Below are positions 1 through 13,789 of a DNA stretch of 64,000 bases, in pieces. Numbering within the stretch: position 1 is the first letter of the stretch; each line of letters starts with the position of its first letter. Under the pieces are notes generated by a model. It was not told where the DNA came from. It ran no database searches and was given only the letters and a program-made list of their open reading frames with translations. This DNA comes from Petrosia ficiformis (lineage: Eukaryota > Porifera > Demospongiae > Haplosclerida > Petrosiidae), in assembly GCA_947044365.1 (NCBI GenBank), contig OX345636.1, forward strand, positions 20,314,548 to 20,378,547, in the 5' to 3' direction. A program made the translations under genes and the position numbers.

Positions 1-3000
1 GCAGCATACTCACAATCTCTTTAGCATCATGCATAGCAGCTAAGTGAAGTGCTGTCAGGTCATCCTGAATAAATATATGTATACACATGTACGGGCTATA
101 TCACATCCTCGGACACAAAACTCAGGTCCTACATTTTATATATAGGACCTGTTAGCATACTATATATATATACATATATATATATATTTATTTAATTGTG
201 TATATCATTTACATGTACTAAAATGCTGGTTAAGTATAGTAGATTAAGTCGCAAATTAGATCTACCTTGATCAACTTTTGGTACTTAAATATCTATTTAA
301 TTATAAGTTGTTGAAGTTCTGGGTGAATAGGATGTTATATTAATTCTTGGCAGATTAGTCAGTGAACTCGTCATAAAATAGATTTACAGTGTACAACTCC
401 TATAAAACACATCAGTTAGTTTATACTACAGTTCGACCCTGACACCACAACTGGCTTGGCCTATACAGTGGTCTATTCTTAGAACTTCTAGTTGGTCTGG
501 TCGTGACCTTTCTCTTTTTATGGACTGTAGAGCCATCTTTATGACTGCTTTCTCACAGGTTCAAACTATACATATATATTTTTATATTCTTGTGTCATCT
601 ACGCAAGTATGCGTTGTATATGTAGTTAAGGAAGCTGTGTCATTCTGGGGACTCGGTCAATTAATGGGCGTGGTGCATAATAGAACGCATGTTCAAGCTC
701 TACAGACAAGGAGGAAGGAAGAAAACTGCTTGGAGCTTACGTAGAAACTCGAAGTAATAGCAATCTATTCTACCTGAAGTATATTCCTAAAGTTCTACAA
801 AATCCTTTAAAGGTAAGGAGAGTAGACATCAAAATAATAACTATAATATGCTGTTGTGTTTCAGGCATGATAAAGTCAGCCAAGATTACTGAATGCTGGA
901 CACCACAAAACAGGATACTTTTTTCTTGTTTTGCAATTGTCTGAGATTTCAATATTTCAAAAGCCATTTTTTCCAGCAAAGATGCGGCATTTACGAGTGG
1001 ATGTAGCCTAATGTATGAAATCATCATTTCAGTGACCAAAGCATCATGCATATTTATTGAACATTAGGCATTCTTGCATCTACCAATATAACATTTTTTG
1101 CTCACGCAATATGACATATACATGTAGTTGTATGTACATCATCAAAATTTCACCTGCGTCTTAGCCCCAATATCAAGTTCAATATCCTCAGGAAGCTCTA
1201 AGAGATGTTTTACAATGTCAGTATGATGATAGTCACAGGCAATCAAAAATGGCGTGTACCCCTTCTGTGAAAATTGAACAGGAGAATGTAAACGTTATTG
1301 ATTATTCTCAAACACAGATGCTAGTATGTCTGTGCTGGTGATCAAAATTAGTTTCAAGGCAAATTACAATAATTATTTATAAATATGCAGTAAATGTAGT
1401 TAGTACGGTGGATAGCAAAAGCAATTCCTTTTTTATATACAAATTACAAAATGCTGCATACAGTATAATATCTTTACCTTGTTAGGAGCATTAAGCACTT
1501 CCTTATTGGATAGATCAGTTTTTTCTGTCATTAGCCATTTCAACATGTCCAAATTTCCACTTGCACAGACACAGTGTAGAATATTCCATCCACTCTGTTA
1601 TATTGATAACAATGAACATAACAAGTATTTGCTTTTAATCATTTAACATTTACTTAACTCAAGCAAAAGGAATTTTAAATTATTATGTAACATAGGCATA
1701 GCAACCAGTGTTCCCAGTCTTGCTTTAATGGACCAATAATTTAATTAATAAATATATTGAGCTAGTTAGAGCCTTCTTTTCTCATCATGAATCATGTATG
1801 ATTAAAACTGTAACATGCTTGTCACACTCCTGTTCAGTACATAAGTGCACTGACACATATCCTGTCCAATATTACAGAGCTTAATTCCTATGTTCCTTGT
1901 ATCTGAGGCTTGCTCTGAATCCAGTTGTAATTACTTGCATTCAAAAAGCTTTTAGTAATACAATGTGACTTAAACTATATGACAGGTCTACTATATAAAG
2001 CAACACACAGAAATATATAGTTAGTTCACATTTTATTGGACTGAACTACACATGTAATTACCTTGCTCTTTAGCTCGTGAAAATTGCTTGGAATTGCTTT
2101 ATGCTTCTCAATTATCTTGAGGCATTCCAGATTCCCACGAAAAGCTGCAATCATCACTGCATTGAATTTTTTCTATTAACAAAATTTGAATATATAAAGC
2201 TTGTTTATTGTATTTCGTGATTCTGTACATTATTGATTGTTCAATTGTCACTTTTTATTAGCAAATAAAGTTACAAATACTACCAAGCAGTTAAACTTAC
2301 TAGCCTTCATCAGATCGCAGAGAAAGCCAAAGAATGGTCATATGAGGAAACTGTCACAGAATTAAACCATCCTTTCAAGCCAAAGATGATAAAAAATTGC
2401 AGAATGGTATTGTTTGAAATCAGGAGACAAGATTTCAAATTACCTTGACTTCATCTACATGTACATGTGAATTTTGAGGATTCTTAGTGACAGAATTGTT
2501 TGTGGTCTTAAGGACCTGAATGTGCAGATGAGGCTGTGAAAATACAAATTAGCTCAAGGGATGGAAGCAGCTAAAAGAAATACAATGGAAATCCATATTA
2601 AACTATCCAGTGAGTATGTCCACACCATTCAGTCAAAGAATGCAGTTTTGTTATTCTATATCAGATGCAAAGGTAGTCATTTATCATCACTGCCAGTTAA
2701 GACAGCAAAGAGCATGCAGAAGTGAGGGTCAAACAGGGTAGAGCTACAAAACATCAGAGCTCAGATTTGGGTGATGGATGATTTAGTAGATATTGTGACC
2801 ATAAAATCTTCATAACAGTCACTACCAAAATGCCATCGAGTTCCAATAAAAATAAACATTATTCTATTTACGATGAAGTTGGATACTGGATCAATAGTAA
2901 GTTTAGTTAGTGAAGCTAACTAATCTAGTGTTCTGAAGAAACCAAAATTAGAGCCAAGTCCATAGGTGTGGAAAACGTGAGCCAACTGCCAGACAGTTTG

Positions 3001-6000
3001 ACTTACACTCATCACTCTTGTCCTGCTCCCCATATACTTTGTATACAGTTTAGTTTCAATTTACCAGACATTCACTAGATTTATTGGACAATGTCCTGCA
3101 TGACTGGCTGTTTCCACACCACTGGTCATGCCCCTGGAAACATAAGAACATCATCATCATCTTAAGTAGTCGGACTTTGTTATGTCATGGTTGAAGTTAA
3201 ATCACTAAGCAAGCAATTGCCCATAGTGGTTGTGTGAAGACAGGAATGAATCTACTTGGTCTGAACTGACTAGATCAAATACAATTAGACTGGATTATAA
3301 ATAGAGGTGCTACATAGTTCTACTTCATTGAATAAACATCTTGAGAGGTACGACAACCTTGTAAAGCAGAATTAGAGGTCACTGTAAAAGCAGAGCTTAT
3401 GAGCAGTGCAAAGCGGCATGAAGGAGCGTCAAACTCCAATATGTTTTGCAAACCATCTGTTGTCAAACACCTTTGCAAACTGCCCTATATTGAAACCAGC
3501 TTGTATTCAAGCTTTCTTCTCGAATTTCTTCTTGGCTTGTAGAACTTGCGTTTTGGACTTCCAGTTAGTTTGAAGTGTCCTATTTGAAATGTTGCATCCC
3601 AGAAATCTGTGCCTTGGTTCTTTTGATTGCTATTTCATCTCTACTAAACAAAGAATCTGCTTAGGACTGCGGCTTGACTGTTCTGCACGAGTTCATTCGA
3701 TATTGTTTTCTTTACTAGATTCTAATAATTCCCACCCACTTTGGAACACTTATCTTAAACCCATCTTTTTTTACCATATTTGTAGTTTTGCTGAAAGTGT
3801 GATTCGACAACAGATGGTTACTGCAGTTTGACGCTCCTTCGCGTTGCTTCGCGCCACTCATAAGCTCCTGGTAAAAGTAAAAAGACATATATATGATGTT
3901 ATCAGAGATGTAGAAAGAAAGAAAGAAAGACACCTGAGGCAATGGAAAAATGAATGTACAAGAAAAATTGCACCTTTTACCTAATGCTATTCCTAGTTTA
4001 AAATCCAGGCCTATTCCATTAGCTAGCTATGAATGAGAAGGTGCACAAACAACTAAAACTGGTGCTGTAACTACTGTTGAGAAGAAGAATTTTAGAATAG
4101 GCTGCTCCAATTGTGCCTGTGCTGAAACCTGCTGGATGAAACCTGCTGGATGAATTAGAGCGTATGGAAGTTTTTTAAAGTGACTGTCAAATCAGTTGAA
4201 CATGAAGCTCTTGCTTTGATTGTTGGTATTTAAGAAGCTTCATCCATATACGTATCGTTGTAACATTTACACTTGTTACTGATAAGAAACCACTGCACAA
4301 GAAAGAAATTCCAGTCATGATTGCCAGTATTATTATGATCCGCTTGCTCTCTTTGGTCTCAAATGCCAGTATCATAATGATGGCATCTCGCACTTGCTGT
4401 CTACTTGTATGACATTCAGTATCATCAATCTACACATGTAGTCATGTACTAACCAAATGTAGAAATGTTGACTATTTATCAAGACTACCAGTCAACATGA
4501 ATCCATGTGTTAACTATAACTATAACTAAAACCCCTTTTAGTATTATGACTTTTAGTTAACTAAACTATAACTAAATTACAAGTCTACTGCAATAACTAT
4601 AACAACTAAAATGAAAATTCTCCAATAATGAACACTTTTAGTTAGTTAACTAAAACTAAAACTAAAACCCTTTTCGTGAGCCCAATAATACTTTAGTTAA
4701 TTAAACTATAACTATAACTAAACCTTTGAGAATCCAGGGATAAAACTAAAATTAGTCATTTTTGTCGAACTAAAACAACACTAGTTTAACCTGAACAAAG
4801 CCTAAGTTTGGTAGTATAAACAGAACTACATTTCACTCAGTTGGAAAGAAAACACCCTCTAATATGAATTGTGTCAGTTAAAAAGAATCTATTTCCTTTG
4901 AACACAAAAGTAAATTTTGAAAGGAGAGCTACGCAGTTTTTATGCCCTGCTAACTTATTGACATTAATTATTGTGGAGATACATCGATGAAATTTAAATA
5001 TCGTATCAAAGAAGAGCTGAACATCTGCTTGATGGTGTGTACAAATGTATGTAGGCAAATAAAATTCTATGCGTATTATCATAAATAAAATTTGTAGCCC
5101 AAAATGATCCCAATCTATGAAAGCTTTTAAGCATGTATTGAATATATATATATATATACCTTGTTGACATCTTCACAAACAGGTCTTAAAAGCATGCTTG
5201 GTTCTTTTTCCATTGCTAACCACATATCAACAATATCTTTGTGTCCTCCACGGACTGCCAACATGAATGGAGTACAGTGGTCCTGAAAACAGAATAATAC
5301 AAAAGTAATATTTTTGATTTAAGGACTAAGGAATGTACATGTACATGTATAATATTGTGAGTAGGCGATGCTTGCATTCCTGCTTGTATAATATATAACC
5401 TTTGTTGAAATTTGCAAGCAAAGGTGGATACAGTTAATAGATTTTAATTTCAAATTTCGAAAATTTTGAAAGAAAACCATCCAACTTACAAATTACACAG
5501 GCTAATACATATTTAAGGTATTTTGAGAATTTTAAAAGTCTTAAAAAGTTTGAATAACAAAATGATTTGTGGCATAGTTTTTATTAATGTCACGTGTTAC
5601 ATATCAAAATCGATTGATGGAAAAGGCAAGAACAGTGATGGGGGTATACTAATATTGACATATAACTGACACTGATCATAATTGTATGGTATCAATTGCT
5701 AATTAATTATTACTAGATGCAGATGATGTAGTATTGAGAAATTGAGTGTTAACTGAGTAACAATTGACTCAGGATCCTTGTGACTTGTGATCCCCTAACA
5801 TCTTACAATCAAATTTGATCTCTTATGATATCAACCTACTTCAGTCAGTTGACGTTGAGATGGTACACAATTTTACGAGAGAGATGAGCGTAATTTGAAA
5901 CACATGACTTTATAGTTATAGGTTATAGTTATAGAATACACACGAGGTCTATTACTGAAATATAATCACTTAGTCTTGCGTAGCCATCCCCTCCCACTCT

Positions 6001-9000
6001 AAACGAAGCGGGAAGGATCTGGTAGAACTCCATTGTTATAGTCGTCCAGTGGAACTAGCGGAGTTTCGGTAGTTTCACTTATTTCAAGTACGTGTTTGAT
6101 ATAACACCATTGAGATAGAAAGGATTATAGCAGCTGCTCTGCAGCTGGAAAGAATTTGTTGTTGAAGGATAATCAGATGGAAACAGTAAAAGCTTTTGAG
6201 TCGTATTTTTATGCTTACCCCACAGGCTATAAAAGCTCTGGCTACATTTTTGACTGACAAACGCTCTTTATTTGCTAAGTACAAACTTCCTGCTCCATTT
6301 CGAGTCCGTTTCTTTCTAAAAATAAGCCTTTTAGAACTTCCCTGATCTTAACTGCAGCTCTTCCATTCAACAGCTTCCTTTTAAATTTGGGCTAATCTCG
6401 CTATCACACAAACAGCAATTCTTTCTTACTAGCTGCTGGCACATTAGGCGGCCTGAGTAAATATTCTTTTATGTGCCACACCAATCAATTTGCCAAGCCC
6501 CCAGAATAACATAACTTCCAAAGCTATGTATACATATATGTGACAAGTTTATAGTTCAAACCTGAGGGGAAAGCAATCACAGGTATTGCCCATCACTAGG
6601 TAAGAATGAAGGAGTATGAATCACGCACATGTTAATTATAAAGGTCTTCTATTTAAGTAAGCATGTTAGAATCTTCGGTTGTTTGGTTGTTTAAAACAAG
6701 GAAGTTATACTGGTAAGTACATTCACTAAGTATTACATTAATACGTGGGTGCTGACCCAGGGACTACTGAACTTTCAAACACTTCTTTGCTGATTTCCTG
6801 TAACTAACGAAACACAATTATTACATCAATGGCTTTGTTATGATGGAAAACAAATTGCATGTGGGTTGGGCATCTCATAAGCAATTTTTATCAGCTCATA
6901 TTGATGTATAATACACTGTAAAAATGAATGGGTTATTTTAGCCATCATTTGGTTACATGAGTTTCATTTTCTACTGACACCGTGAAAATTAATGCTCCTT
7001 GCTTGTTCTGCCAGGAGATTAATGTTTACAAGTAGTTATTTATTTCTTTGGATATTGATCTATATTGAGTTTTATTGGCTAGTATATAAAGTACATGCCA
7101 TAATAAAGAATGACAGTACAATGAAATCCCATAGTAATGACATACATGCGCTAACTCTCAAATACCTGTGGAGTACAACAGATGTTATTTGCGAGTATAA
7201 GTACAAATGTATGTACATACTTACTCTGGAATGAGCAATTAACATCTTTAGATGTTACAATGGCAATACTAATAATACACCTCAGGTTGGACCTATACTA
7301 TGCTACATTATATAGCTACATTATATTAGTTGCTTGTTACCATATGCCTTATTATGACATGCACTTCAATATAGATCAAGATCAAATGAACTGTGAATTG
7401 TAAATATTACCTAGCAGAAAAAACAAATCAGCATCGAGGAAAATAGAATTGAAACTCCTGTAACCAACTGAAGGTTAAAATAACCTATTATTTTTTACAG
7501 TGTATTTGCTTATGAAATGCCCAACACATACAATTTGTTTTTTATCTCATACATGTACCATAGCATGTGGTGTGTAAATATGCAGTAGTATATCTGCTAC
7601 CATGGGATTATGGGAATGCAGGGGAATTTTGTAATCAAAACATGGGTGGTTCACTATCTTACCCTTTCCATCAATCATGCCTACATCTAAAATGTGGATG
7701 AAGAATTGTTGGAACTGATTAAATGTATACTAGACTGTTCTGTAGCAGAAATTTCTTAGCCACAGTGCTTTATTTGTCATAAAGACATCATACCTTATTG
7801 AGCAGGTCCTTGCGATTCCAAATCTTTGGTGATACTTTTCCTTGAGCATGCCATGCTTTGAAAACATCTAGTAGGAATTTTGCAATATCGGTGTGACCTC
7901 TGATACAAGCAGTATGTAAAGCAGTCATGTGATGCTGTATAGCAAGAGATGATAATCAGTATATGAACTAGTGATAAAATTCATTATGTGTACATTGTAC
8001 ATAAATACTTAACTATGTTGAACACAAATAATTACTGTATGTAGGAACAATTTAAACAATGGGAACTTTAATCTCGTATAACTATATCACAAAATGTGTA
8101 ATTAGCATGTTAATTTACATTTATTAGCCTCTCCGTGTGCAGATGTAGCAAACAAGAGAAAGCTTACTAATCATACATGTTGATTGCGCACAAGTACCAG
8201 TTTTGTGCAAACAGTTCATTTTTATAGCCAGCCATATTAGAAATCCCATAGTGTATTACTGTGTAAAGGTGATGTTTGGAACCTTGGATGACTAAGTGAA
8301 GAAATCAAGTACATGTAGATAATTAAAGCAGAACAATATTTCAATTATCCTCCATTACATTGAATTTTTGTGGATCACTTTTAACTGCAGTTATAGTTTC
8401 TCAAAATTCACTCATATTTGTAGATTCGTTTTTATGGCCTGCCCCATCCCTATGATTGTTTTCGAACAGATTTAAACTATAATATAACTGTCTGTCTGTG
8501 AAATTCACCAGCAACAAAGACTTAGAAAATTAGGCATTGACTGTGACGTGCGCACATTGACGTGACGCAATAAAAGGAGGCGTTGACAATAAATTTTATA
8601 GTTCAGCTTTATAAAGAAGCTTGGAGAGATGGACGAGAATCAGCTACAGAATTAGGCAAGGAAGGAGAAGAGCTTTGGTGACAGTAGTAGAAAGAGTGTT
8701 TAGGAGATCTTTGGAAAGAGAGAGAGAGACATAGATGGAAACGGAAAACACTAACTAAATATAGAGGGAAGCTCAGCTAACATCTGATAGAGATAGAAAC
8801 ACAGACAGGTCTAACTGATATAGAGAGAGAAGCCCAGCTAATATCTGATAAACATAGACAAATAAATGAGCCTGTAGTGTACTACACTTAGAATGTACTA
8901 CGAGAATGAGTTTGGGGGATCTTTGGATACAGATAGACATAGCTGGATAGAGAAGAGGTTTGGAGACAGTAGTAGAAAGAGAGTTCAGGAGATCTTTGGA

Positions 9001-10512
9001 TATGGAGAGACATAGACAAACACGGACAACACTAACTGATTGAGAAAGAAGTCTAGCAAACATCTGATAGAGTTAGACATAGAATGGGAAGAACCAGGAT
9101 AAGTCATGTTGATATAGATACAGTTTATTACTTGGGATAGACACAGACAAACACAACGATGACATTGGAAGAATGAGACATTTCAGAAATTGTGTGAACT
9201 AGAATAGAAGATCGAGTTTCAGGAAATTCCATAACAACAGTATGTAGTCTCTGTGTCCCCAATTGCTTGAAAATGTTTTGAACAATTTGTACACAAACAG
9301 GAAGACATGCTACACAGTGTGATAAGACGAAAGAGTCAAGACAAAGAAAGAGGCGTTTAGAACAGGAAAGACAGAGAAGATTGAACACAGGTGGAGAGAG
9401 AGAGTTTTAACATGGACAACACTAACATTGAGAGGGAAGACCAGCTAACATGACAAACATGGACAACACTAAGTGATTTTGAGAGAGAAGACCAGCTAAC
9501 ATGACAGACAAACATGGACAACACTAAGTGATTTTGAGAGAGAAGACCAGCTAACATGACAGACAAACATGGACAACACTAAGTGATTTTGAGAGAGAAG
9601 ACCAGCTAACATGACAAACATGGACACACTAAGTGATTTTGAGAGAGAAGACCAGCTAACATGACAAACATGGACACACTAAGTGATTTTGAGAGAGAAG
9701 ACCAGCTAACATGACAAACATGGACACACTAAGTGATTTTGAGAGAGAAGCACAGCTAACATCTGATAAAGTTAGACATAGAATGAGAAGACACAGGATA
9801 AATTCAAGACCAAGAGCTTTAGGAGATGTCAGAGTAAATGTTAAAGATACTGCTCAACAGGGTAAAATGGCTAAGATTGTAACCAAAAACATTGTTTGTC
9901 GTAAAGTGCTAAGTTAACAAAAATGGAGAAAGAAAGAGAGTCATAAATAGGTAATCTATGAATATTTTAATTTTATATCTATACAAATTATGATAAAAAT
10001 ATCATAATCATAAAATGCGATAAATCACTATCAATATAATTCATTTTAAATAAGTTAATTTGTAATTCTTTATTAACAATTTAACATATCATTTTTGTTA
10101 TTCATCATTACTCTTTCATCTTCATAATTTCTAATAATTTTTAATTAATCACTGATTAATTTATAACACATTATGACTTTACGAGGACCTAGTGAAATGA
10201 TGGCAGAAGGCCTTTATTTCGCTAGTAATATATATTTAAATTTTTGGGTCACGCACAATTGTACATGTATTGAAGCAAGTTACGTCATTATGGAGGCACC
10301 ATCAATTAATGGTGTGGTACATAATAGAAGCTACACACAGCTACAGTAGTTTTGCCTTTCCAGACATATATATTCATTATAACATGCCTACTTCTATTTA
10401 AAACAGATTTATGATCACCTCGTCTATAGCCCTCGTGCTCGGTAATTATAAATCTGATATAGCACTCATAGGTTTGTTATAACATTTATATATATATATA
10501 TATATATGTTAT

Positions 10513-10546
<34 letters not shown>

Positions 10547-13200
10547 ATTTTATTCATACATGTATGTTACATTTAGACTTAGTCACCACCTTGTCTTGTG
10601 CTCCAAGCCTCTGATCAGCATCCTTTAATAGTTTCCGCACGAGCTCAAGGTTACCATTCGCAACAGCCAGCATTAATGGAGTTTCCTTATCTTTCTATAA
10701 AAATGATATATTCATGCTTTGAAATTTCTTTAATCAAGTGTTACCATGCACTCTAAAACAAATACTCAGTCTAGCAGGGTTCTGTTCAGGCTTGGGTCAT
10801 TTTGATCCCCTATCCCTTCAGAATGCCTCCATATTGTCCTTCTTTCTATATTGATTTCGGACCATACTTAATTTAAAATCTTAACTGAAAAGTCCCCAAA
10901 TGAGAGAGTTCGGAGGCTTTTGTTTAGTTTTCTTAACTTTTTAGCAGGCATTTATCAATGTCAGCAAACAAGATCACATGCAGAAAATTGACCCCACACA
11001 CTTGAATAATTAACCAAGTAATTCTTTCTTATTCGCCCCATGCCCTCCCTCCTTTTTAGGCAAGAACCCTGCAGTCAAGTAGTCTGTACTGAGTTACCAG
11101 AGATGAAACCAGCTTTGGGATTATTAATTTAAAAAAAAGTCACATGTATATTTCATATAGAACTATACCTGAGTGTGAACATTTGTATTAACGTATGGCT
11201 CGTTTAGTAGCCATTCCACAATGGACATTTTATCATGCTTACAAGCATAAAGCAATGGTCTATATCCATCATAATCAGATCCCTGCATGTAGAAAATGAT
11301 AATATTCTAAAGATTAGACACATCTCTGAAAATAGTCATACTTTAAAGTAGGTTGTCCCTTCATATAAGGATATTGTTGTAGCTATAATCTTATACAAAC
11401 CACAGAAAACACTGTTTTCATGGGTGGTAATTATTTTATGACTCCTTATATGAAGTAACAACCAGTACTTCAATATCTAATAATATTTCGATGTCCGAAA
11501 TACACTACATATTTTTTATAGTTGTATTATAAATGCATGATTTCATGAGTAGTTCCTGAAAATGCAGACAGAAGTGAAGAGAGAATGTCTGAAGTTATTT
11601 ATATACCTATAATACATTGTTGTTCATTATAGCCAATCAAAATGAAAAAGAGTACTAAATGACATAATTATAATTATATATAAATCCATACTTTCTGAAA
11701 TTAGTTCTTCATTCAATACAATACTATTACTAATTATTTAGTGGCAAAAATGTAACTTTATTCACTCCAGATCCAGACAAAATTGGTTGGTAAGATGAAC
11801 TGACTACTGACAAACATGTGTTTAGAGAATATTAGAGCCTTGATATTAAACGCTATGAATATTTAATAAACTGCCATGTTTGAGGCAATTTGGCAAAAAT
11901 GTATTACACTATGATCTACCGGATAAAGGGTCTGGTGACTTGAAATACAGCAGCTCATGATAGACATTCAGATTATTGCATGATAATCAGATTGTACTGC
12001 AGGTAAATTATCATTTGATTATCCTGTGAAAAATGTGTCAAGATGTCTGAACTGATGGCTGGGGATGACTGTACTATTTCTTGGCTATTCTGAACTCAAA
12101 ATAAGCTATTAATGTGTTCCTGTGTCTACCTGCTAAACCAATGAAATTAAACACAACTATTTGCTATAATACTTCAGTAGAATCTGTCATGTTCATACCT
12201 ATAATTATAATAATTCTGTCAATAAATCTGTTATAACATAACTGCAGTAGTATCTTTGTTAATCGCAGGTAAAACTGGTGCTGAGTAACATCACTGTTGC
12301 TATGGATATCACATTCGAAACTTACTTTCCGCATTCAAGTAATACAACCAGTTCTATTACAAGTCACCACACCCTTCTGAATGAAGGGGCTGGCCCACAA
12401 GACCATTTTTGTAAGTCTTTTAAATAATAATTTCACCCAGACCTGGTGAGTTTTGACAGTTTTTCCTCATAAGTAAACCAGAGGAGTAGGAACAGGGGGA
12501 GCCGGGGGGCCATTGGCCCCCCCAATAATGATTGAGGGGGGTGCTTGGCCCCCCTATTATTGGCATCTACACATACATGTACAATGTGATAGTCATACTG
12601 TTAAAAGTTAAAAGCATGCATGCACATGTACCAATTGAAGCATGAAGTGTTAATCAGTTCAGCTGCAATCAGAAAACTTACCTTCGCAATTCACTGACTC
12701 AGCAGCATTTGAACCATTATTTAATTCTTCATGTTCATCGAGAAAAAACATTAACCTTACAAATTGTTGCCCAGGAATTCATTGAAAGAAATGACAGACA
12801 AAAAGGATTTTTGGAAAGTTTTGTTAAGTACAATTGAATGTATATATATAATTATATAGGTGAATGATTAGGCTTGTAATAGCATAGCTCGTTGTGCATG
12901 GCCCCCCAATTGAAAATTGCTTCATACTCCACTGTAAACAGTTTATCCTTTCATATTTTGTTAGCCAAGTGTTAGTTTAAACTTTGTCTATCGAAAGTGT
13001 CTGGGATTAGGGTAGTCTGATATTACATGACTATTGACATTCATAAATCTTACCGTTACAGGACAAATGAATTCAAAACCCACTTCTTTTGAGTCTTGTA
13101 TCATTTTGAGAACTCCGATAAACTCATGCCGAATAGCTTTCATGACATACGTCTGTAAGATTGTACGTTCTTCCAACTGCAAAGGGTTATGTTCTGCCAT
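1..13200 (-). CDS. Ankyrin-repeat protein gene, 5' part (10 exons seen, continues past the left edge)
   Basis: Exons in transcript order: 13200-13054, 11282-11169, 10694-10590, 7934-7794, 5282-5160, 2533-2444, 2172-2062, 1594-1478, 1264-1154, 64-1 (partial). Every complete exon is a multiple of 3 and each junction is phase 0 with AG acceptor and GT donor. Translation shows ankyrin consensus pieces, for example TPLMLAVANGNLELV (exon 3), HHMTALHTACIRGHTDIAKF (exon 4), TPFMLAVRGGHKDIV (exon 5), TPFLIACDYHHTDIVKHLL (exon 9) and DDLTALHLAAMHDAKEIV (exon 10). The start is set at the ATG at 13200 (MAEHNPLQLEER) because an in-frame stop lies 12 codons upstream. Exon 6 (30 codons) is not ankyrin-like and may be a linker. 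Ankyrin repeats bind protein partners; the partner and any C-terminal domain (channel, kinase, death domain) lie outside the window, so the function is open. Ankyrin identity is firm; exact boundaries are by eye. Confidence 0.82.
91..160. repeat. Half-copy of the GGTCCTAT/GTTAGCATAC palindrome family, ending in a TA run
   Basis: This stretch in the last visible ankyrin intron carries GGACACAAAACTCAGGTCCT and TATAGGACCTGTTAGCATAC and runs straight into a TATATA microsatellite. The same words form the right half of the full palindrome at 50811-50950 and recur at 51541-51578, 52254-52291 and 52887-52948. Confidence 0.7.
490..905. repeat. Dispersed intronic repeat, copy 1 (second copy at 44.7-45.0 kb)
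   Basis: Blocks such as CTCGGTCAATTAATG, GCTTACGTAGAAACT and GCTGTTGTGTTTCAGGCATG occur here and, in the same order and orientation, at about 44680-45010. Related fragments appear at 8430-8470 and 10245-10330. No coding capacity or terminal repeat is clear, so it is probably a decayed non-autonomous transposon. It lies in the ankyrin-gene intron 65-1153. Confidence 0.55.
3391..3868. mobile_element. Inverted-repeat element (about 478 bp) in an ankyrin intron
   Basis: The left arm (about 3391-3480) contains GAGCTTATGAG, GGAGCGTCAAACT and CATCTGTTGTC. The right arm (about 3781-3868) carries the same words in reverse complement. The middle, about 300 bp, has no recognisable coding sequence. This is a non-autonomous DNA transposon or MITE; superfamily not determined because no clean target duplication is visible. 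Confidence 0.6.
4490..4786. repeat. TTTAGTTAACTAAA-rich repeat, copy 1 of 3
   Basis: This stretch is made of variants of AACTATAACTAAAACCC and TTTAGTTAACTAAA and ends in AACTAAAACAACACT. Copies with the same terminal word occur at 39775-40183 and 55769-55908; the last has inverted ends. It is probably a small DNA element with internally amplified sequence. Confidence 0.5.
8487..10225 (+). mobile_element. Non-coding mobile element, copy 1 (inverted partner at 56150-57080)
   Basis: The left end starts near CTGTCTGTCTGTGAAATTCA, followed by CGTGACGCAATAAAAGGAGG. The right end has CATTATGACTTTACGAGGAC and CTAGTGAAATGATGGCAGAA. All these blocks recur in reverse complement at 56150-57080. No reverse transcriptase, transposase or helicase is visible, so it is non-autonomous. 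The interior differs mainly by an expanded minisatellite. It sits in the ankyrin-gene intron 7935-10589. Confidence 0.6.
9404..9770. repeat. Minisatellite, about 7 copies of a 50-57-bp unit
   Basis: The unit reads approximately GAGAGAGAAGACCAGCTAAC then ATGACAGACAAACATGGACA then ACACTAAGTGATTTT. Some copies lack a few bases. A single related unit lies in the inverse copy of the host element near 56770-56830, so the array expanded inside this copy. Confidence 0.85.
10376..10483. repeat. Palindromic hairpin (CTGATATAGCAC family) next to a TA microsatellite
   Basis: The right arm contains TTATAAATCTGATATAGCAC and GTTATAAC; the left arm is a diverged reverse complement. A long (TA)n run follows directly. 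The same hairpin occurs at 35226-35332, 51269-51371 and, truncated, 51409-51491. Confidence 0.65.
12479..12934. mobile_element. hAT-like MITE with CAG...CTG ends, 456 bp
   Basis: The element starts CAGAGGAGTAGGAA and ends TTCATACTCCACTG, imperfect terminal inverted repeats of hAT type. Inside are G- and C-runs (GGGGGGCC, GGCCCCCC) common in such elements. TAAAC flanks both ends (12474-12478 and 12935-12939), a 5-bp direct repeat shorter than the usual 8-bp hAT duplication. There is no open frame. It lies in the first ankyrin intron. Confidence 0.6.
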
Positions 13201-13324
13201 CTTACAGTCTAGTACAGAACTAGAAGGGTGTGGCTAGTAATGAATAAATTCCTCTAATAATAACCTATTACGAGCTTAATACCGCCTTCGGCGCTATTAA
13301 AATGCTTGAAGTATTTAATTACTG

Positions 13325-13500
13325 CCAATCTTCAATATCACTCCAACAGTGCAAGATGGGTGTCATAGACTGCAGTAGTATCCTTGCACTAACAATTCAC
13401 ACAGGTGTGAAATCAGTAAGATGCATTTCAAAGCTTTTGCCAAATCCATGATTGTATATTCCCAGTAACACATGGCCTTCACTTTAGAAGACAAATTCCC
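13325..13500 (-). pseudogene. Decayed partial copy of the neighbouring unidentified gene
   Basis: Two blocks on the minus strand resemble parts of both exons of the gene at 13701-14608. One resembles the TPILHCLTDIEDWHY exon, with stops. The other resembles the LVLLGIYIMELASALESVL exon, reading about CYWEYTIMDLAKALKCI. It looks like a local duplication that has lost its frame. It lies just upstream of the ankyrin gene start. Confidence 0.55.
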
Positions 13501-13598
13501 TAATACCCTATCAACCTAAAACATGAGCTATAACCAAAAATTGTACCATGAAAAATCTAAATTGTACAATGAAACATTATTTATGTTTGCATTGAAGT

Positions 13599-13789
13599 TC
13601 CAGGTTATACTTCAGGTTCTACTTCAGGTTCTACTTCAGGTTCTACTTCAGGTTCTACTTCAGGTTCTACTTCAGGTTATACTTCAGGTTACGCTTCAGG
13701 TTATACTTCAGGTTCTACTTCAGGTTCTACTCCAGGTTCTACTTCAGGTTCTACTTCAGGTTCTACTTCAGGTTCTACTTCAGGTTCTA
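13599..13789. repeat. 12-bp coding minisatellite (GGTTCTACTTCA)n
   Basis: About 15 tandem 12-bp units, mostly GGTTCTACTTCA, with a few TAT or CGC variants. On the minus strand the right-hand part encodes EPEV repeats that form the tail of the gene at 13701-14608. A variant unit supplies a TAA codon at 13703-13701 that ends the frame, so copy number and unit order set tail length. Confidence 0.85.

Noticed and set aside
770..1051. Minus-strand 93-codon frame as an extra ankyrin-gene exon
   Set aside because: No ankyrin motif, and part of it is the dispersed repeat also found at 44.7-45.0 kb.
3715..3942. Minus-strand 75-codon frame
   Set aside because: It lies in the arm of the 3391-3868 inverted-repeat element and shows no family motif.
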